64,000 nucleotides of DNA from Bradyrhizobium macuxiense (GCF_001542415.1 NZ_LNCU01000070.1:115252-179251); one strand, 5' to 3'. Positions 1 through 10,097 are shown, counted from the first letter of the stretch. Notes: a model not told the origin generated them from the letters alone. Translations and numbers: made by a program.

Positions 1-17
1 GCGTCGCGGACCGAGAG

Positions 18-45
18 CCCCGACCTTCGGCCGGGGTTCTTTCTT
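18..45 (+). terminator. Possible Rho-independent terminator
   Basis: A CCCCG...CGGGG hairpin with a short TTCG-centred loop is followed by a T-rich stretch (TTCTTTCTT). It would end a plus-strand transcript whose gene lies left of the window. The remainder up to position 330 holds no gene I can support. Confidence 0.5.
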
Positions 46-330
46 CAAATGTTTCTCACCTGCGGTAACCTGACTCGCTCGGCTGGCCATCACGATGTGC
101 CCGTCAGCGCCGCATGCCAAAATGAAAGCCGAGCGTCTGTTGCGTAGCGGGAAAGGCGACGATCCAAGGTCGGAGGCGATTGGCCGCGACGAGCAATGAG
201 TCTCACATCGGTGTCTATTTGCGGGGTAGGATTTTCGTGCGAACGACGACCATCACAATTTTTCCGCTCGATACCATCATCATTAAGCGCCGTAGCTTCG
301 CTCACGCAATATCAACGCCACTGCGGCGAT

Positions 331-1056
331 TCAGATGAGATCGAGCCGGATCGTCATCACGATAGCTTGGACCCGACTGGTTGCGCCCAGCTTTCGCATT
401 GCGTTCTTGAGATGAAAGTTCACCGTATTCTCGCTGATTTGCAGTATCACGCCAATTTCCCACGACGATTTTCCTTCTGCGACCCATCGCATGCAATCTA
501 GCTCCCGCTCCGATAGTGTAACTTTCCTATTGCAACTTCCCTCCGAGGGACGCGATATCTCCACACACGCGGTGTGAAAGTGCCAAGCCAGTGCGTTGAG
601 ATGACTTATGCGATGCTGAGGATCGGCATCATCGAACCGAGATGCAAATGATACCACCGACAGTCGACCCAAGGGTCCAAACAATGGCACACTCATGCCG
701 TGCTTCAGGCCAGCCTCTCTGGCCTCAGCGAGCACGCGCCGTTCGTCCGGCTGTAGTTGATATTGCTTGGCGAGTTGATCCCACAGAAATGGCCGCGAAA
801 GCATTGGTGTCCGCCGCACCACCGGATCGATTGTATAGTACTTGCGCTCAAAGTATCGTTCGCACCATTCGGATGGCCAGTTCACGGCTACTGTAGGTGG
901 TGGATACTCCGGTAGGCGAAGCGGCTCCACAAAATTGAGTGCTCCGTAAGCGACTTCGCTAAAGCCCTCCACGGTCGCGCAGTTCACAAGAAGCTCGAAC
1001 AGCGCTCTAAGGGATTGCGTTCGGTTTGCGCATTCTGTGAAGCTAAACATGTCCAT
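331..1056 (-). CDS. LuxR-family autoinducer-binding regulator (orphan)
   Basis: This is a quorum-sensing type transcription factor of 241 residues. The N-terminal half has the acyl-homoserine-lactone binding signature: W64, Y68, the D77-P78 pair in YTIDPVV, W92 and G120. Residues about 181-239 form a LuxR helix-turn-helix (LSERELDCMRWVAEGKSS, then SENTVNFHLKNAMRKL). I chose the ATG at 1056 because GAGG lies 8 nt upstream, although the frame is open 29 codons further. No luxI synthase is visible in the window, so it may be a solo receptor for self, foreign or plant-derived signals. The nearest neighbour, a ferritin-like gene, is about 0.9 kb away, so it is probably transcribed alone. The family call is firm; the ligand and targets are unknown. 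Confidence 0.88.
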   Translation of the reverse strand: MDMFSFTECANRTQSLRALFELLVNCATVEGFSEVAYGALNFVEPLRLPEYPPPTVAVNWPSEWCERYFERKYYTIDPVVRRTPMLSRPFLWDQLAKQYQLQPDERRVLAEAREAGLKHGMSVPLFGPLGRLSVVSFASRFDDADPQHRISHLNALAWHFHTACVEISRPSEGSCNRKVTLSERELDCMRWVAEGKSSWEIGVILQISENTVNFHLKNAMRKLGATSRVQAIVMTIRLDLI

Positions 1057-1937
1057 TCTAGGCGCCTCGGGAGGCCGGTCCAAAAGACCGTTGGTGCGCC
1101 GTTCGATCGGTTTCGTTTCAGGCGGAGCTAGATTCCATTCCATGATCTGAACTCTTGGCTTCGCTCTTCGTGCAGTCTGAACGCTCGCGCGCTGCGGCGG
1201 ATGCTCTTCCCGAACTGCCTAGTCTCCGCGGCGCGGTCTCTGGCCGCGGGCGGGTCGATCAAACAGTGGGGCTGCACCGGTCGACCTGGACCCAAGCTTG
1301 TCCGGCGCGCCACGGCCGCCGCGCGAACATCAGTTCGTCGTCCGCCCGCCTCGCCGATAACGCGACCGGTAACGACGCTGATGACGACCCAATCGAAGCT
1401 CGGCACCAGTTCGTCTGGCCTGATGGCGACCATCGGGTCTGTACCTTCCATCCCGAGCCGTATCGCGCCGCAAACACTGGCGGTAACGCAATCCTTTGAC
1501 AGCTCGTCATGCAAACATGTCCGATCAGCCGATCGGACCTGATCCTACCTTTCCGCAAAGCTTTGTAAGAGCCGCCCCCTCGTATCCGAATAGCGGTGCG
1601 TGAAGAGGTTGGTCAACGAGAGTACCGAGACCCGCAAACGATCGGTAGACCTGCGTGGTGCAGAGAACACTTTGCATCCGCATCTCCAGTAGGAGAGGAC
1701 CTGGGATGGAAGCAGCAAGTGTCGTACCAGTTTTAGCGCTCGCGAAAACTAGGTTTTGCGGCAATAGCTTGAGAGGATTGGGGGATTGTTCGAATCAAAA
1801 GCATTGAAGCAATCGCGACATCGGGAGGGAATGCGACAACACGATGTGACTTCGTTGATCAACTGAGCGACACTCGATACGCCGCGCCAGCCAGACGACC
1901 AGGTCGGCGCCGGGTTCACTCCACAGGTGCGTTGCTA
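1057..1937. other. Region without a supported gene
   Basis: Several overlapping open frames of 80-130 codons exist on both strands, but none resembles a family I recognise, and they compete with one another. A minus-strand frame at 1525-1764 (79 codons) is the most protein-like. It could be a gene remnant. Confidence 0.4.
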
Positions 1938-2684
1938 TCAATTTGCCCGGCGGTTGCTTCCGTCTTGCTCTGCCGGCGTGAGCGGCTTGGCAACATTTCT
2001 AAGGATCGTGGTCCGGCAGTTGGCCAGCAACTCCTTCGTGTACGCCGTTCCGAAATAATCCAGAACGAAAGTGCCAGTATAACTCGTATCGTCGGTCATG
2101 CCGCTGATGAGGCTCTCGAGGATTGCCCCCACCTCGCTGACGCGATCGCAGTAGCGGCTGCGGATAACGTTAACGGCGTTCATTGAGTGAACCGCCTCGT
2201 CGGCAATCACTTCCCTCAGCCAACGCAGAAAACGACTATTCCCAAGCCCAGCATAAAATTCCCTCTCCGCAGCATAGGCGCGGCAGGTACACATTTCATC
2301 AAATGCGATCATAACGATGAGTGAGAATTCATCCTTCAGGAACTCGCTGATCGCGCTAAAATCATGCGATCGGGCGTCCAATCTTTCTCGAAGATCCGTT
2401 TCGGATCCGCCAGCGACGAGTTCCATGATTTGGATGAAGCCATCGGTATGCCGCTCTTCGTCCGCGGCCCAAGCAGTGAAGAACGCCTTCGCTTCGTTGG
2501 TTTTGATCAAGTTACGGATACACAGCTCTTTTTCTAGATGCCGTGCGTCATATTCCGTATACAACTCAGGCCACAATCTGTCCCAACGTGCCCGCACAAC
2601 CGACGGTTCAGCGGTAAACATCGTTGGCGTCAGGGCATTGAACAATTCTTTTGGACTCCAGTCCCGTCGAACCGGCGCGATCAT
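1938..2684 (-). CDS. Ferritin-like diiron-domain protein
   Basis: A 248-residue, mainly helical protein with the pattern of a carboxylate-bridged diiron four-helix bundle. It has an EERH motif at 76-79, acidic residues at 129-130 (FDEM) and 140, and a DEAVH motif at 162-166. Spacing and length fit the ferritin-like/AurF-type or acyl-ACP-desaturase-like superfamily rather than storage ferritin or bacterioferritin. The likely activity is an oxygen-dependent oxidation of a small molecule, but nothing here fixes the substrate. The gene stands alone on the minus strand between long non-coding stretches, with no obvious operon partner and no signal peptide. The fold class is reasonably sure; the reaction is open. 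Confidence 0.7.
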   Translation of the reverse strand: MIAPVRRDWSPKELFNALTPTMFTAEPSVVRARWDRLWPELYTEYDARHLEKELCIRNLIKTNEAKAFFTAWAADEERHTDGFIQIMELVAGGSETDLRERLDARSHDFSAISEFLKDEFSLIVMIAFDEMCTCRAYAAEREFYAGLGNSRFLRWLREVIADEAVHSMNAVNVIRSRYCDRVSEVGAILESLISGMTDDTSYTGTFVLDYFGTAYTKELLANCRTTILRNVAKPLTPAEQDGSNRRAN

Positions 2685-3392
2685 TCGATTACCCTGAATT
2701 ACGAAAGGCGTGAGCGATCCGGCGGATACATTTCACCCCTCATGCTCGAACCGATGTTTGCAACAGACAGGGTATGCTGTCGCCCCCTTGTTTTGGGGGG
2801 ATGAGATTTAGGCCATACTCCTTCAACCTCCTCCCAAGCGACAGGCTTGACATCAACAGAAGCGGTCAACTCGATCATCAAGGCGCCTTCGAATGTAGTA
2901 TCCGGAGGCCAACGTCGTATGGCATTACCTCACCGCTTGTGGTGAGCCTCGAAGTCAGCAGCACCGGACGTTTGTGAACCGAGGCGAGTTGCTTGGGCTC
3001 GGTCGAAGACAGCGGCTAACGCAAGGCGCCCCGACGCACTTTGCCGGGATGGAAGTGCGCCGGGTCGACCCGACCATCATCAGTACGTCCGTGATGATGA
3101 TGCTGGGAATGAAACAAGCAGCGTGGCGGAATTGAGGCTCGTCGCTTCTTTGATCTTACAGTCCAAACATTTCGTGTGCGGTCTCCAGAAGGGGCTTGAA
3201 TCGCACGTAGCGTCAAGTTGTACGACCGTAACGTTGTCGCGCGGGCAGGACAATTCGGTGCCTGAAGGCCTGTGATGATTGCCCGTTGAGTCGAAGAGCC
3301 TGATCCACAAGGGAGACAGTTCTTGCTCTTCTTACGGGTCACCCAGCCCGATTTCCGCAGCCTGCCGGCCGTCGGGTCGCAGTCCGCGCCGT
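2685..3392. other. Intergenic, no supported gene
   Basis: No convincing reading frame. A small hairpin of five C and five G around a TTGTTTT loop lies at about 2780-2800. The minus-strand frame 3016-3396 (126 codons) has no recognisable features. Confidence 0.4.
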
Positions 3393-5162
3393 TCAACCGC
3401 CTTTAAGTCGAGGGATGAGATAGACCGCAACGCCTAGCGGATTGTTCGGAGTGGGCTTGGTTGTCCCGCCATAGCCCGCCGAGTAAGCATAACCGTGAAT
3501 GTAGAAATGTGGCGTCCGTCGGAATGGCCTCGGGAGGGCATCTATTCTGTTCAGTGCATCGACCACGCGCCCCGGAGCCGGTTGCAGACCGTGAGTCCAA
3601 CCAGCGCCTACGATCGATGTCAAATCTTCGACTGGGACCCCAGCCGGAACGTCGCTGACGAGATATAACAACTGCTTCGGCAGGTCCGAGTGGCTCGAAG
3701 TCCCAACTGCGTCATCCTCGAATGTCGGTTTTGAACCACTCGGCGCACCTATATCTTGCGGAATGGACTTCCCAGCCGTTTTCTCGGCCTGGATGTTCTC
3801 CAGCTCCACAACAAAATCTGAGAACCATTGTTGGATCGTGTAGCCGCGAAGCTTTTCTATCATTCGATTCCAGCGTGAGGAGCGCTCGCAGGGCGGCATC
3901 GATATCGCCCTCAAGATCACATGCGACATTTCCTCGATGTTGTACGGATCGACAAGAAGGGCTCCGTCCAGCTCTTTGGCCGCGCCTGCAAATTTCGACA
4001 GGACCAGCACGCCAGGATCGCTCGGGTCTTGGGCGGCGACATACTCTTTCGCTACGAGATTCATGCCATCGCACAACGGCGTCACGACGCCAACCTTCGC
4101 GGTGCGGTAGAGACCCGCGAGTACGGACTGACTGAAGCCCTTGTTGTGATAGCGGATTGGAGTCCAGTCATCGGCGCCATGACGGCGGTTAACATCGCAA
4201 ACAAGTTCGGCAACGACGCTCTGTAGATCCTGATAGACCTTAATGTCGCTGCGCGACGGGGTTGCGATCTGCAGCAATGAGATGCTGCGCGGCTGCTCAG
4301 TCCACAAATGATCGAAGGCTCTGACCCGGTTGTCGAGGCCCTTCGAATAGTCGATCCGATCAACGCCGATCGCAAGCTTCCCGCCATCGAGGCTGTGCCG
4401 CAACGAGGAGACGCAGGGATGCGAGACCGCCTGCTCGCTATACCGCGCGATCCTGTCCGCATCGATACTGATCGGGAACACCCGGCATCGGGTCCGGCGG
4501 CCGCAGCGCGAGATTACAACAGAGTTCTCGATCATCAATCCGAAATCGGGACCGACATAGTCGATGAAATTCTGTCGATGCTCATCAGTCTGGAAGCCGA
4601 TCAACTCATAAGCGAGCATCGCCTCGATCAGTTCGACATGATATGGCAGACGGCGGATCGTCGCAGGCTTTGGCCATGGCGTGTGCAGGAAGAAGCCGAC
4701 GGTTTTCTTGATATCGACCTTCCGCTCAATTTCGAGCTTGCGCAACTCGGCGCCTAGCGCAAGGAAATGATAATCGTGCACCCAAAACGTTGTGTGATTG
4801 CGAAATTGGAGCAACTCGTCCGCCACAATGGCGTTGATCTTACGATAGCTGAGATAGTCGAGGTCCGAGATGTCGATCAAGTCAGGGCGCGAATGCAAGG
4901 TCGGCCACAGTGCCGAATTGGAAAATCCCTTATAGTAGCGGCTAAAGTGCTCCGCAGGCAGATCCAATGTCACCAGCGTTCCTCTGCCGAGCTTCTCGAC
5001 GGAAGGCTCCTTCAGACCACCGGATTCCGTTTGATCCGGGGACCCTACCCAGATTGCTCCGGATTGCTCCACAACGGGGAGAAGGGCCGCGGCAAGGCCA
5101 CCTGTCATTGGTTCGTTGGGATTGCCGCTTGTAACGCGGTTCGAAACAACGACGAGGTCCAC
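3393..5162 (-). CDS. otsA: Trehalose-6-phosphate synthase with extra C-terminal module
   Basis: A glycosyltransferase family 20 enzyme making trehalose-6-phosphate from UDP-glucose and glucose-6-phosphate. Active-site elements are all present: SNR at 7-9, GG at 21-22, HDYH at 129-132, R269 and K274 in GVDRIDYSKGL, and D365 with E373 in DGMNLVAKEY. The catalytic domain ends near residue 462, matching the usual length of about 470. A further 125 residues follow, holding a module (about 518-589) that recurs in the Ulp1-type protease at 54.4 kb and the repeat protein at 34.3 kb. The start is GTG, with GAGAAG 8 nt before it and an in-frame stop just upstream, so the enzyme has no N-terminal extension. 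No otsB phosphatase is nearby. It may serve osmoprotection, or act in the host as Ralstonia RipTPS does (inference). Confidence 0.93.
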   Translation of the reverse strand: MDLVVVSNRVTSGNPNEPMTGGLAAALLPVVEQSGAIWVGSPDQTESGGLKEPSVEKLGRGTLVTLDLPAEHFSRYYKGFSNSALWPTLHSRPDLIDISDLDYLSYRKINAIVADELLQFRNHTTFWVHDYHFLALGAELRKLEIERKVDIKKTVGFFLHTPWPKPATIRRLPYHVELIEAMLAYELIGFQTDEHRQNFIDYVGPDFGLMIENSVVISRCGRRTRCRVFPISIDADRIARYSEQAVSHPCVSSLRHSLDGGKLAIGVDRIDYSKGLDNRVRAFDHLWTEQPRSISLLQIATPSRSDIKVYQDLQSVVAELVCDVNRRHGADDWTPIRYHNKGFSQSVLAGLYRTAKVGVVTPLCDGMNLVAKEYVAAQDPSDPGVLVLSKFAGAAKELDGALLVDPYNIEEMSHVILRAISMPPCERSSRWNRMIEKLRGYTIQQWFSDFVVELENIQAEKTAGKSIPQDIGAPSGSKPTFEDDAVGTSSHSDLPKQLLYLVSDVPAGVPVEDLTSIVGAGWTHGLQPAPGRVVDALNRIDALPRPFRRTPHFYIHGYAYSAGYGGTTKPTPNNPLGVAVYLIPRLKGG

Positions 5163-5872
5163 AGATCATCTTCTCTTTGTTTCGCCGCTGCTTCGATTCA
5201 TCAATGGCTTGACGAATCGCTTCAAGCAAATGAAGCGAACCGTATTCATGCGCGCATCGGAACTTGATCCTCTCGCTTGAATGAGCTTCTTTGCACGCAG
5301 TCTTCGCAGTGCGACACTTCGCGGACGTCGTCAGGCTCTTGGTAAGACTCTCGCGCGTCTGCCTTAACGCTCAATCTAGCAACCGGTGCGAGCCGCCCTG
5401 ACCGGGATCGACGATTTCATGCGCAATTTCGTCGACTGTTAGCATCGATTTGAGTGGCAGCCCCGGGACACACATCCTCGCTGACCTCCACAGTTAGACA
5501 TGGTCACTCGGAAAGCTGCGCAAAGAGCAGCATGTTCCTGCGCCAGCTTTCGTACGAAGGAACGCCGAAGCATCCTTTTGAACGGCCTTTGCCTTGGGAA
5601 ATCAACGAAAGCTCCCTTACGCTGCCTTGTGCTTGCGCGCTCGAGGCGAATCCGCGGCGATTGAGGCGCCGCGCAAGCAAGTCGCAGATCTCGACGATGC
5701 GGTCGACGACCACAATCTTCCAGCTCGGATCGTTCATGTACACCACCGTGGCTGATCTTGACGCCCACCTGATCTGGTAAGTGACACAAAGACGCGTCGG
5801 CACCGCCGCACCGTAAGTTCGTCATGCTCGAGACATATGGCTAAGAGGCGAAAGATTGTCTCGGCGGGTCTC
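5163..5872. other. Long leader/intergenic region between divergent genes
   Basis: About 700 bp between otsA (minus) and the T6SS cargo cassette (plus). A minus-strand frame at 5504-5737 could encode a 77-residue peptide beginning MNDPSWKIVVVD, but I recognise no family. No convincing -24/-12 promoter was found for either neighbour. Confidence 0.35.
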
Positions 5873-8800
5873 ATGCCCATTCTTGTAAAGCCACGCACAC
5901 TGGGTCTGTTGTCCAAATGCGAGCGTCGTCCTCCCGGGGCGAGCCTCATCATTTCCGCTTTTGCGATGTTCGACCTTGCCAACCCAGCCGCCGAACGCCT
6001 GGAAGGCGAGCAGGAGCTTTGGGTTATGGCTGCCAAGGAGCTTCCGCCCGGCAGCCCTCTCGACATCGGCATGCCCAAGCCGCAAGCGGAGGTGCTCGTC
6101 GGTGGACATGCCGCGGCGCCTCAGGGGCGGCCGATCGAGCGCATGCTGTTGGGCTGGAAGCTCGGACTCATGCAGAAGCACCTTCTGGTGACCGGCGACC
6201 GTTATTGGCAGATGACAGTCGCCGGCTGGCGGCCGACAGCCGCTCAACCTTTCCGGCAGATGCCGCTAACGCGGCAACGCGCGTTCGGCGGGCCCGGCTT
6301 CGTCGCAAACCCGGTCGGCGCCGGCCATGAGGCCTTTCACCGCAGCGCGGCTGGCGAGCTGGTGGCCCTGCCCAACGTGGAGAGCCCCGAGCATGCGATT
6401 CAATTCATCGACACGGTCGCGCCGCCCGCAAGTTTCGGACCAATGGCCCTCGACGACAGGAAGCGCCTTCAATACGCGGGAACCTATGACGCGGCCTGGC
6501 TGAAATCGCTCGCCCCCGCTCTGGCGAGCGATGCCGATCCACGGCTGTTCATGTTTGCACCGCCGGAGCAGCGTATGGCCGGCTTTATCTCAGGCGGAGA
6601 GCCCTACGCGCTGCAGAACTTCGCCGCCGAGCATCCGTTGATCGAAGGCCGCCTGCCGGCCTTTCGTGTGCGGTGCTTCATCGGCTGGCGCGATGCGAGG
6701 CGTGGCGTCACAGAACTGCAGACGCGCATCGATACGCTGTGGCTGTTTGCCGGCGCCCGCCGCGGCGTCATGATCTACCGTGCCGCGATCGCCGTACACG
6801 AATTAGACGGCAGCGACGTCAGCGACATCATGGTCGCTTACGAGCGACAGAGTGAGCCCGCGCGGCCATTAGATCATTACCACAACGTCCGGCAGCTGCG
6901 GCTCAACCCGACGACGGCCGCGCGCTATGCTTTTTCGGAATATCAACTTGCCCCTGCGCTCTCGCCTGCTGAACGCGAGCGCCGCGAAGTCCGGCGCCAG
7001 GCATTGGCCGACGAGCGCGCAGCGCGGCAGTTGGCGTCCATGCGCTGGACGCTCGATCAGGAGCTTGCGCGCTTCGATCTTCCACCCTCGCTCCGCCCCA
7101 CGATCGAGGTAGCGTCGACCGAACCGTCGAGCATTCCGGAGCTGTTGCCGGAGGAACTCGAGAGCGGCGAGATCGATCTGGCCGCGATTCTCGATGCCTT
7201 GGATGCGGTGCAGGCCAGGGCGGAGTCCGACGTCGAAAATCTCGCCGCTGAATACGAACCCCTGCGCGAGTCCTCTGAAACATTTCCCGGCGGAAAAGCC
7301 ACATCGAGCGATATCGACGCCTTGCTCGCCACGATCGGCAACCTGGACGGCGAGCACTCGACGGATACAAGCCTTGATCAGGCCCCGCCATTTCCTTCGC
7401 TGCCGCCGGAGACCGATCCGGCCGTCATGCGGGATATCCAAGACAAGCTCGCGCGGGCGAAGAGCTGGCGTGCCGAAATCCTTGGCGCTGCAACAGATCC
7501 GCCCGATGAGCAAACGCAATTCGAACTTGCCCATGCCCGCTTTTTTAACCTGGCAGCTGGACGACCGCTCGAGCCGATACGCAACGCGGTATCGGACGAC
7601 CTCCTTTCACCTCCTGAAATCCCGGCGTCTATGCTGCCGGAAGCCACGCAGAGCGTCTCGCCAGAGCCGCCCCCGCGCCTGACCATTGACGAGATACTGG
7701 CGCAAATCGAGAGCCCCGGGATACCACCTGACACCGGCGAACGTCTGCGGATGGATCTTGCCGAAGCTGAGGCCGCGCTCAGACATGTCCTCCCCTCACC
7801 AACAATCGAGGGCCTCCCGCCGTCTGATACGTTGAGCGCAACCCATCCGACTGCGATCACTGGAGTGCCCGAAGCAGCGATGAGGACGGCCGAAACGGAA
7901 TCGACGGAAGCATTAACCGTGCTGCAGGCAGAGATCGACAAAGCGGAAGCTCAGCTGGCAGCCGGCGTGGCCGTAGCCAGGCTCGCCTCGCCGAAGCCGC
8001 TCAGGCCTGAAACGATGCTGGCGCCCGCTGTCGCGCGCGCTCTGGGAGATGTGGTGGAAGAGGAATTTAGGCGCGGCGGCACGATTGCCGGGCGCGATCT
8101 CGCCGGCGCCGATCTCTCTGGACGGCAATTTACGAACGCAGACTTCTCCGGCGCGTTTCTTGAACGCGCGAAGTTGAACGGGACCAATCTCGCCGGTGCA
8201 AGGCTCATGAGAGCCGCATTGTCCGGTGCAGCGCTCGTCAACGCTGATTTAAGCTCGACCGACCTCACTGATGCAAACCTTGGTGAGGCCGACTGCCGCG
8301 GAACCCGATTCGCAGGAAGCAAGCTTGCTCGCACGAATCTGCTCGGCACGCGCATGGCCGGCATATCATTCGACCAAGCGCAACTCATCGAGCTGCAAGT
8401 CTTGCAAGTGCCGATGATCAGGGCAACCTTCCGCTCTGCACGGCTCCATCAATGCTCTTTTATCCAAGCCGCCCTCGATAACAGCATGTGGGAGGACGCC
8501 GTCCTCCACCGGACGCAATTCATGGATTTGTCGCTGTCCGGTGCGGGCTTTGCCCGCGCGCGGCTGGAGCAAACCTGTTTTCTCAAGGTGGCAGCGTCCG
8601 AACTCGATTTCAGCTCTTCGCAACTCGACCAAGTCAGCTTCACCGGCGATATCGATCTGCGAAACGCCCGCTTCGGCCGCTGCAGCGCCGAGGCGCTCTC
8701 CTTTCAGGCGGCCAACCTCGGCGGCGCCGATTTCACTATCGCACGGCTCGACGGCGTCTATTTCGGCGAGTCGACCTTATCGAACGCGACGTTTCGGATG

Positions 8801-9028
8801 GCGTCGCTCAAACGCGCGGTCTTCACTGGCAACGATTTGCGCGGCAGTGACTTCTATGCCGCCAATCTGCTCGAGGCACATCTTAATCGGAGCGACCTGA
8901 CCGGCGCCAGCCTGCGCCACGCAAATCTCTATGGCACCGACCTGATGGACTCCACCTTGGTCGCCGCCGATTTGAGCAGCGCAAATATCGACCGCACGGT
9001 CCTGATGGTCAGGCGCCATGTCAATTGA
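5873..9028 (+). CDS. DUF2169 / pentapeptide-repeat protein, T6SS cargo adaptor type
   Basis: A protein of about 1050 residues. The N-terminal 300 residues match the DUF2169 family (opening PRTLGLLSK, then WMAAKELPPG-like and PFRQMPLTRQRAFGG segments). That family sits beside T6SS spike and effector genes and is thought to load cargo onto VgrG/PAAR. Residues about 380-700 are low-complexity, acidic and proline-rich. From about 735 to the end there are many A(D/N)LXX pentapeptide repeats, which predict a right-handed quadrilateral beta-helix. I place the start at the ATG at 5873 because family members begin with the PILVKPRTLGLL strand; the frame is open to 5837. It overlaps the next gene by 11 nt, so the two are translationally coupled. 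It leads a six-gene plus-strand operon. Confidence 0.82.
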   Translation: MPILVKPRTLGLLSKCERRPPGASLIISAFAMFDLANPAAERLEGEQELWVMAAKELPPGSPLDIGMPKPQAEVLVGGHAAAPQGRPIERMLLGWKLGLMQKHLLVTGDRYWQMTVAGWRPTAAQPFRQMPLTRQRAFGGPGFVANPVGAGHEAFHRSAAGELVALPNVESPEHAIQFIDTVAPPASFGPMALDDRKRLQYAGTYDAAWLKSLAPALASDADPRLFMFAPPEQRMAGFISGGEPYALQNFAAEHPLIEGRLPAFRVRCFIGWRDARRGVTELQTRIDTLWLFAGARRGVMIYRAAIAVHELDGSDVSDIMVAYERQSEPARPLDHYHNVRQLRLNPTTAARYAFSEYQLAPALSPAERERREVRRQALADERAARQLASMRWTLDQELARFDLPPSLRPTIEVASTEPSSIPELLPEELESGEIDLAAILDALDAVQARAESDVENLAAEYEPLRESSETFPGGKATSSDIDALLATIGNLDGEHSTDTSLDQAPPFPSLPPETDPAVMRDIQDKLARAKSWRAEILGAATDPPDEQTQFELAHARFFNLAAGRPLEPIRNAVSDDLLSPPEIPASMLPEATQSVSPEPPPRLTIDEILAQIESPGIPPDTGERLRMDLAEAEAALRHVLPSPTIEGLPPSDTLSATHPTAITGVPEAAMRTAETESTEALTVLQAEIDKAEAQLAAGVAVARLASPKPLRPETMLAPAVARALGDVVEEEFRRGGTIAGRDLAGADLSGRQFTNADFSGAFLERAKLNGTNLAGARLMRAALSGAALVNADLSSTDLTDANLGEADCRGTRFAGSKLARTNLLGTRMAGISFDQAQLIELQVLQVPMIRATFRSARLHQCSFIQAALDNSMWEDAVLHRTQFMDLSLSGAGFARARLEQTCFLKVAASELDFSSSQLDQVSFTGDIDLRNARFGRCSAEALSFQAANLGGADFTIARLDGVYFGESTLSNATFRMASLKRAVFTGNDLRGSDFYAANLLEAHLNRSDLTGASLRHANLYGTDLMDSTLVAADLSSANIDRTVLMVRRHVN

Positions 9029-10094
9029 TCTGCTATTGCAGTCGGTTTCCCATAACTTTCCGGTACGCGAGGCAGACCTCGATGGCCAGATGCTCCCCGG
9101 ATTGCGCTTAAACGATGGTGTTGTGCTGAGCTCTTCTTTTCGCAACAGCGACTTCAAGGGCGCGCGCTTGACCGGCACGATGTTTCACGATTGCGACTTC
9201 AGCGGCGCATCGTTCGCCGAGGCTTCGCTCGAAAAATGCATGTTCGTCAGTTGCCGCGCTGGCGCCTCCAATTGGCGACGGGCACGCTTTGCCCAGTCGA
9301 CATGCATATCATCGGATTTCGGCCATAGCGACTTCAGCGAGACGCACTTCGCCCAGACGACAGCGATGCGTTGCGTCTTGGCGCACGCTGTCCTGCGTGG
9401 CGCCACCCTGTCCCAAAGCGCCATAATGGATTGCGCGCTTTCCGATATCGTGCTCGACCGCGCCACGCTAGCGAACGCCGTCATTACGCGCGCCGACCTG
9501 CGTAGCGCGCAGTTCGCAGGGATGCGTTGCGACACAATTCTTTTCTCGGAATGCGATTTGTCGGAGCGGGACCTCACAGGCCTGACGTTTGCCCGAGCGA
9601 ACCTGAGTGGTGCCAAGCTGGACAACACAAACCTGTCCGGCGTCGACCTGTCTGGCTCGGTTTTGACCGATGCGAGCCTGACGGGTGCCGACCTCTCGGG
9701 CGCAACTGCTCCAAACACACTGTTTGTAAGGGCTGACTTACGCGCCGCAAGGCTGCGCAATGCCAATTTGACCCAGTCGATCTTCGTTGAGGCGCGCCTC
9801 GACGGCTGCGATCTCTCGGGCACAAAGCTGGAGCTGGCCGTTTTCACGCGCGCCTCGGCCAAGTCCGCCTCGTTTGCCGCTGCCGATATGTCCTATGCGC
9901 TGATGCAGCATGCCAAACTCGATGGCAGCGATTTTTCCGGCTCTCGCTTTCTGCGCACTGACCTTCATTGCGCGTCAACAGAAGGCTGCCTGTTCACGGC
10001 CCAACATGGTAGCGCCCTGAGAACTGTGCCTGAACGCGCGGTCGCCGAGCTCTACGATCCAAGCCGCATTATCCCTTTCAACGGAGCGTACTGA
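9018..10094 (+). CDS. Pentapeptide-repeat protein
   Basis: A 358-residue protein built almost entirely of pentapeptide repeats (for example ANLSGAKLDNTNLSGVDLSG), predicting a right-handed beta-helix from about residue 15 to 320. There is no signal peptide or enzymatic motif. It overlaps the end of the DUF2169 gene and is followed 3 nt later by the PAAR-like gene, so it belongs to the same T6SS-associated cassette. It resembles the C-terminal region of its upstream neighbour and may be a detached extra copy of that beta-helix. Possible roles are a structural part of the spike, a cargo carrier or an effector; the sequence does not decide. Confidence 0.8.
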   Translation: MSIDLLLQSVSHNFPVREADLDGQMLPGLRLNDGVVLSSSFRNSDFKGARLTGTMFHDCDFSGASFAEASLEKCMFVSCRAGASNWRRARFAQSTCISSDFGHSDFSETHFAQTTAMRCVLAHAVLRGATLSQSAIMDCALSDIVLDRATLANAVITRADLRSAQFAGMRCDTILFSECDLSERDLTGLTFARANLSGAKLDNTNLSGVDLSGSVLTDASLTGADLSGATAPNTLFVRADLRAARLRNANLTQSIFVEARLDGCDLSGTKLELAVFTRASAKSASFAAADMSYALMQHAKLDGSDFSGSRFLRTDLHCASTEGCLFTAQHGSALRTVPERAVAELYDPSRIIPFNGAY

Positions 10095-10097
10095 ACG

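Noticed and set aside
5505..5525. Possible tts box (minus strand GCAGCTTTCCGAG) about 340 nt upstream of otsA
   Set aside because: Only part of the first half matches the consensus; the second half is absent and the distance is long.
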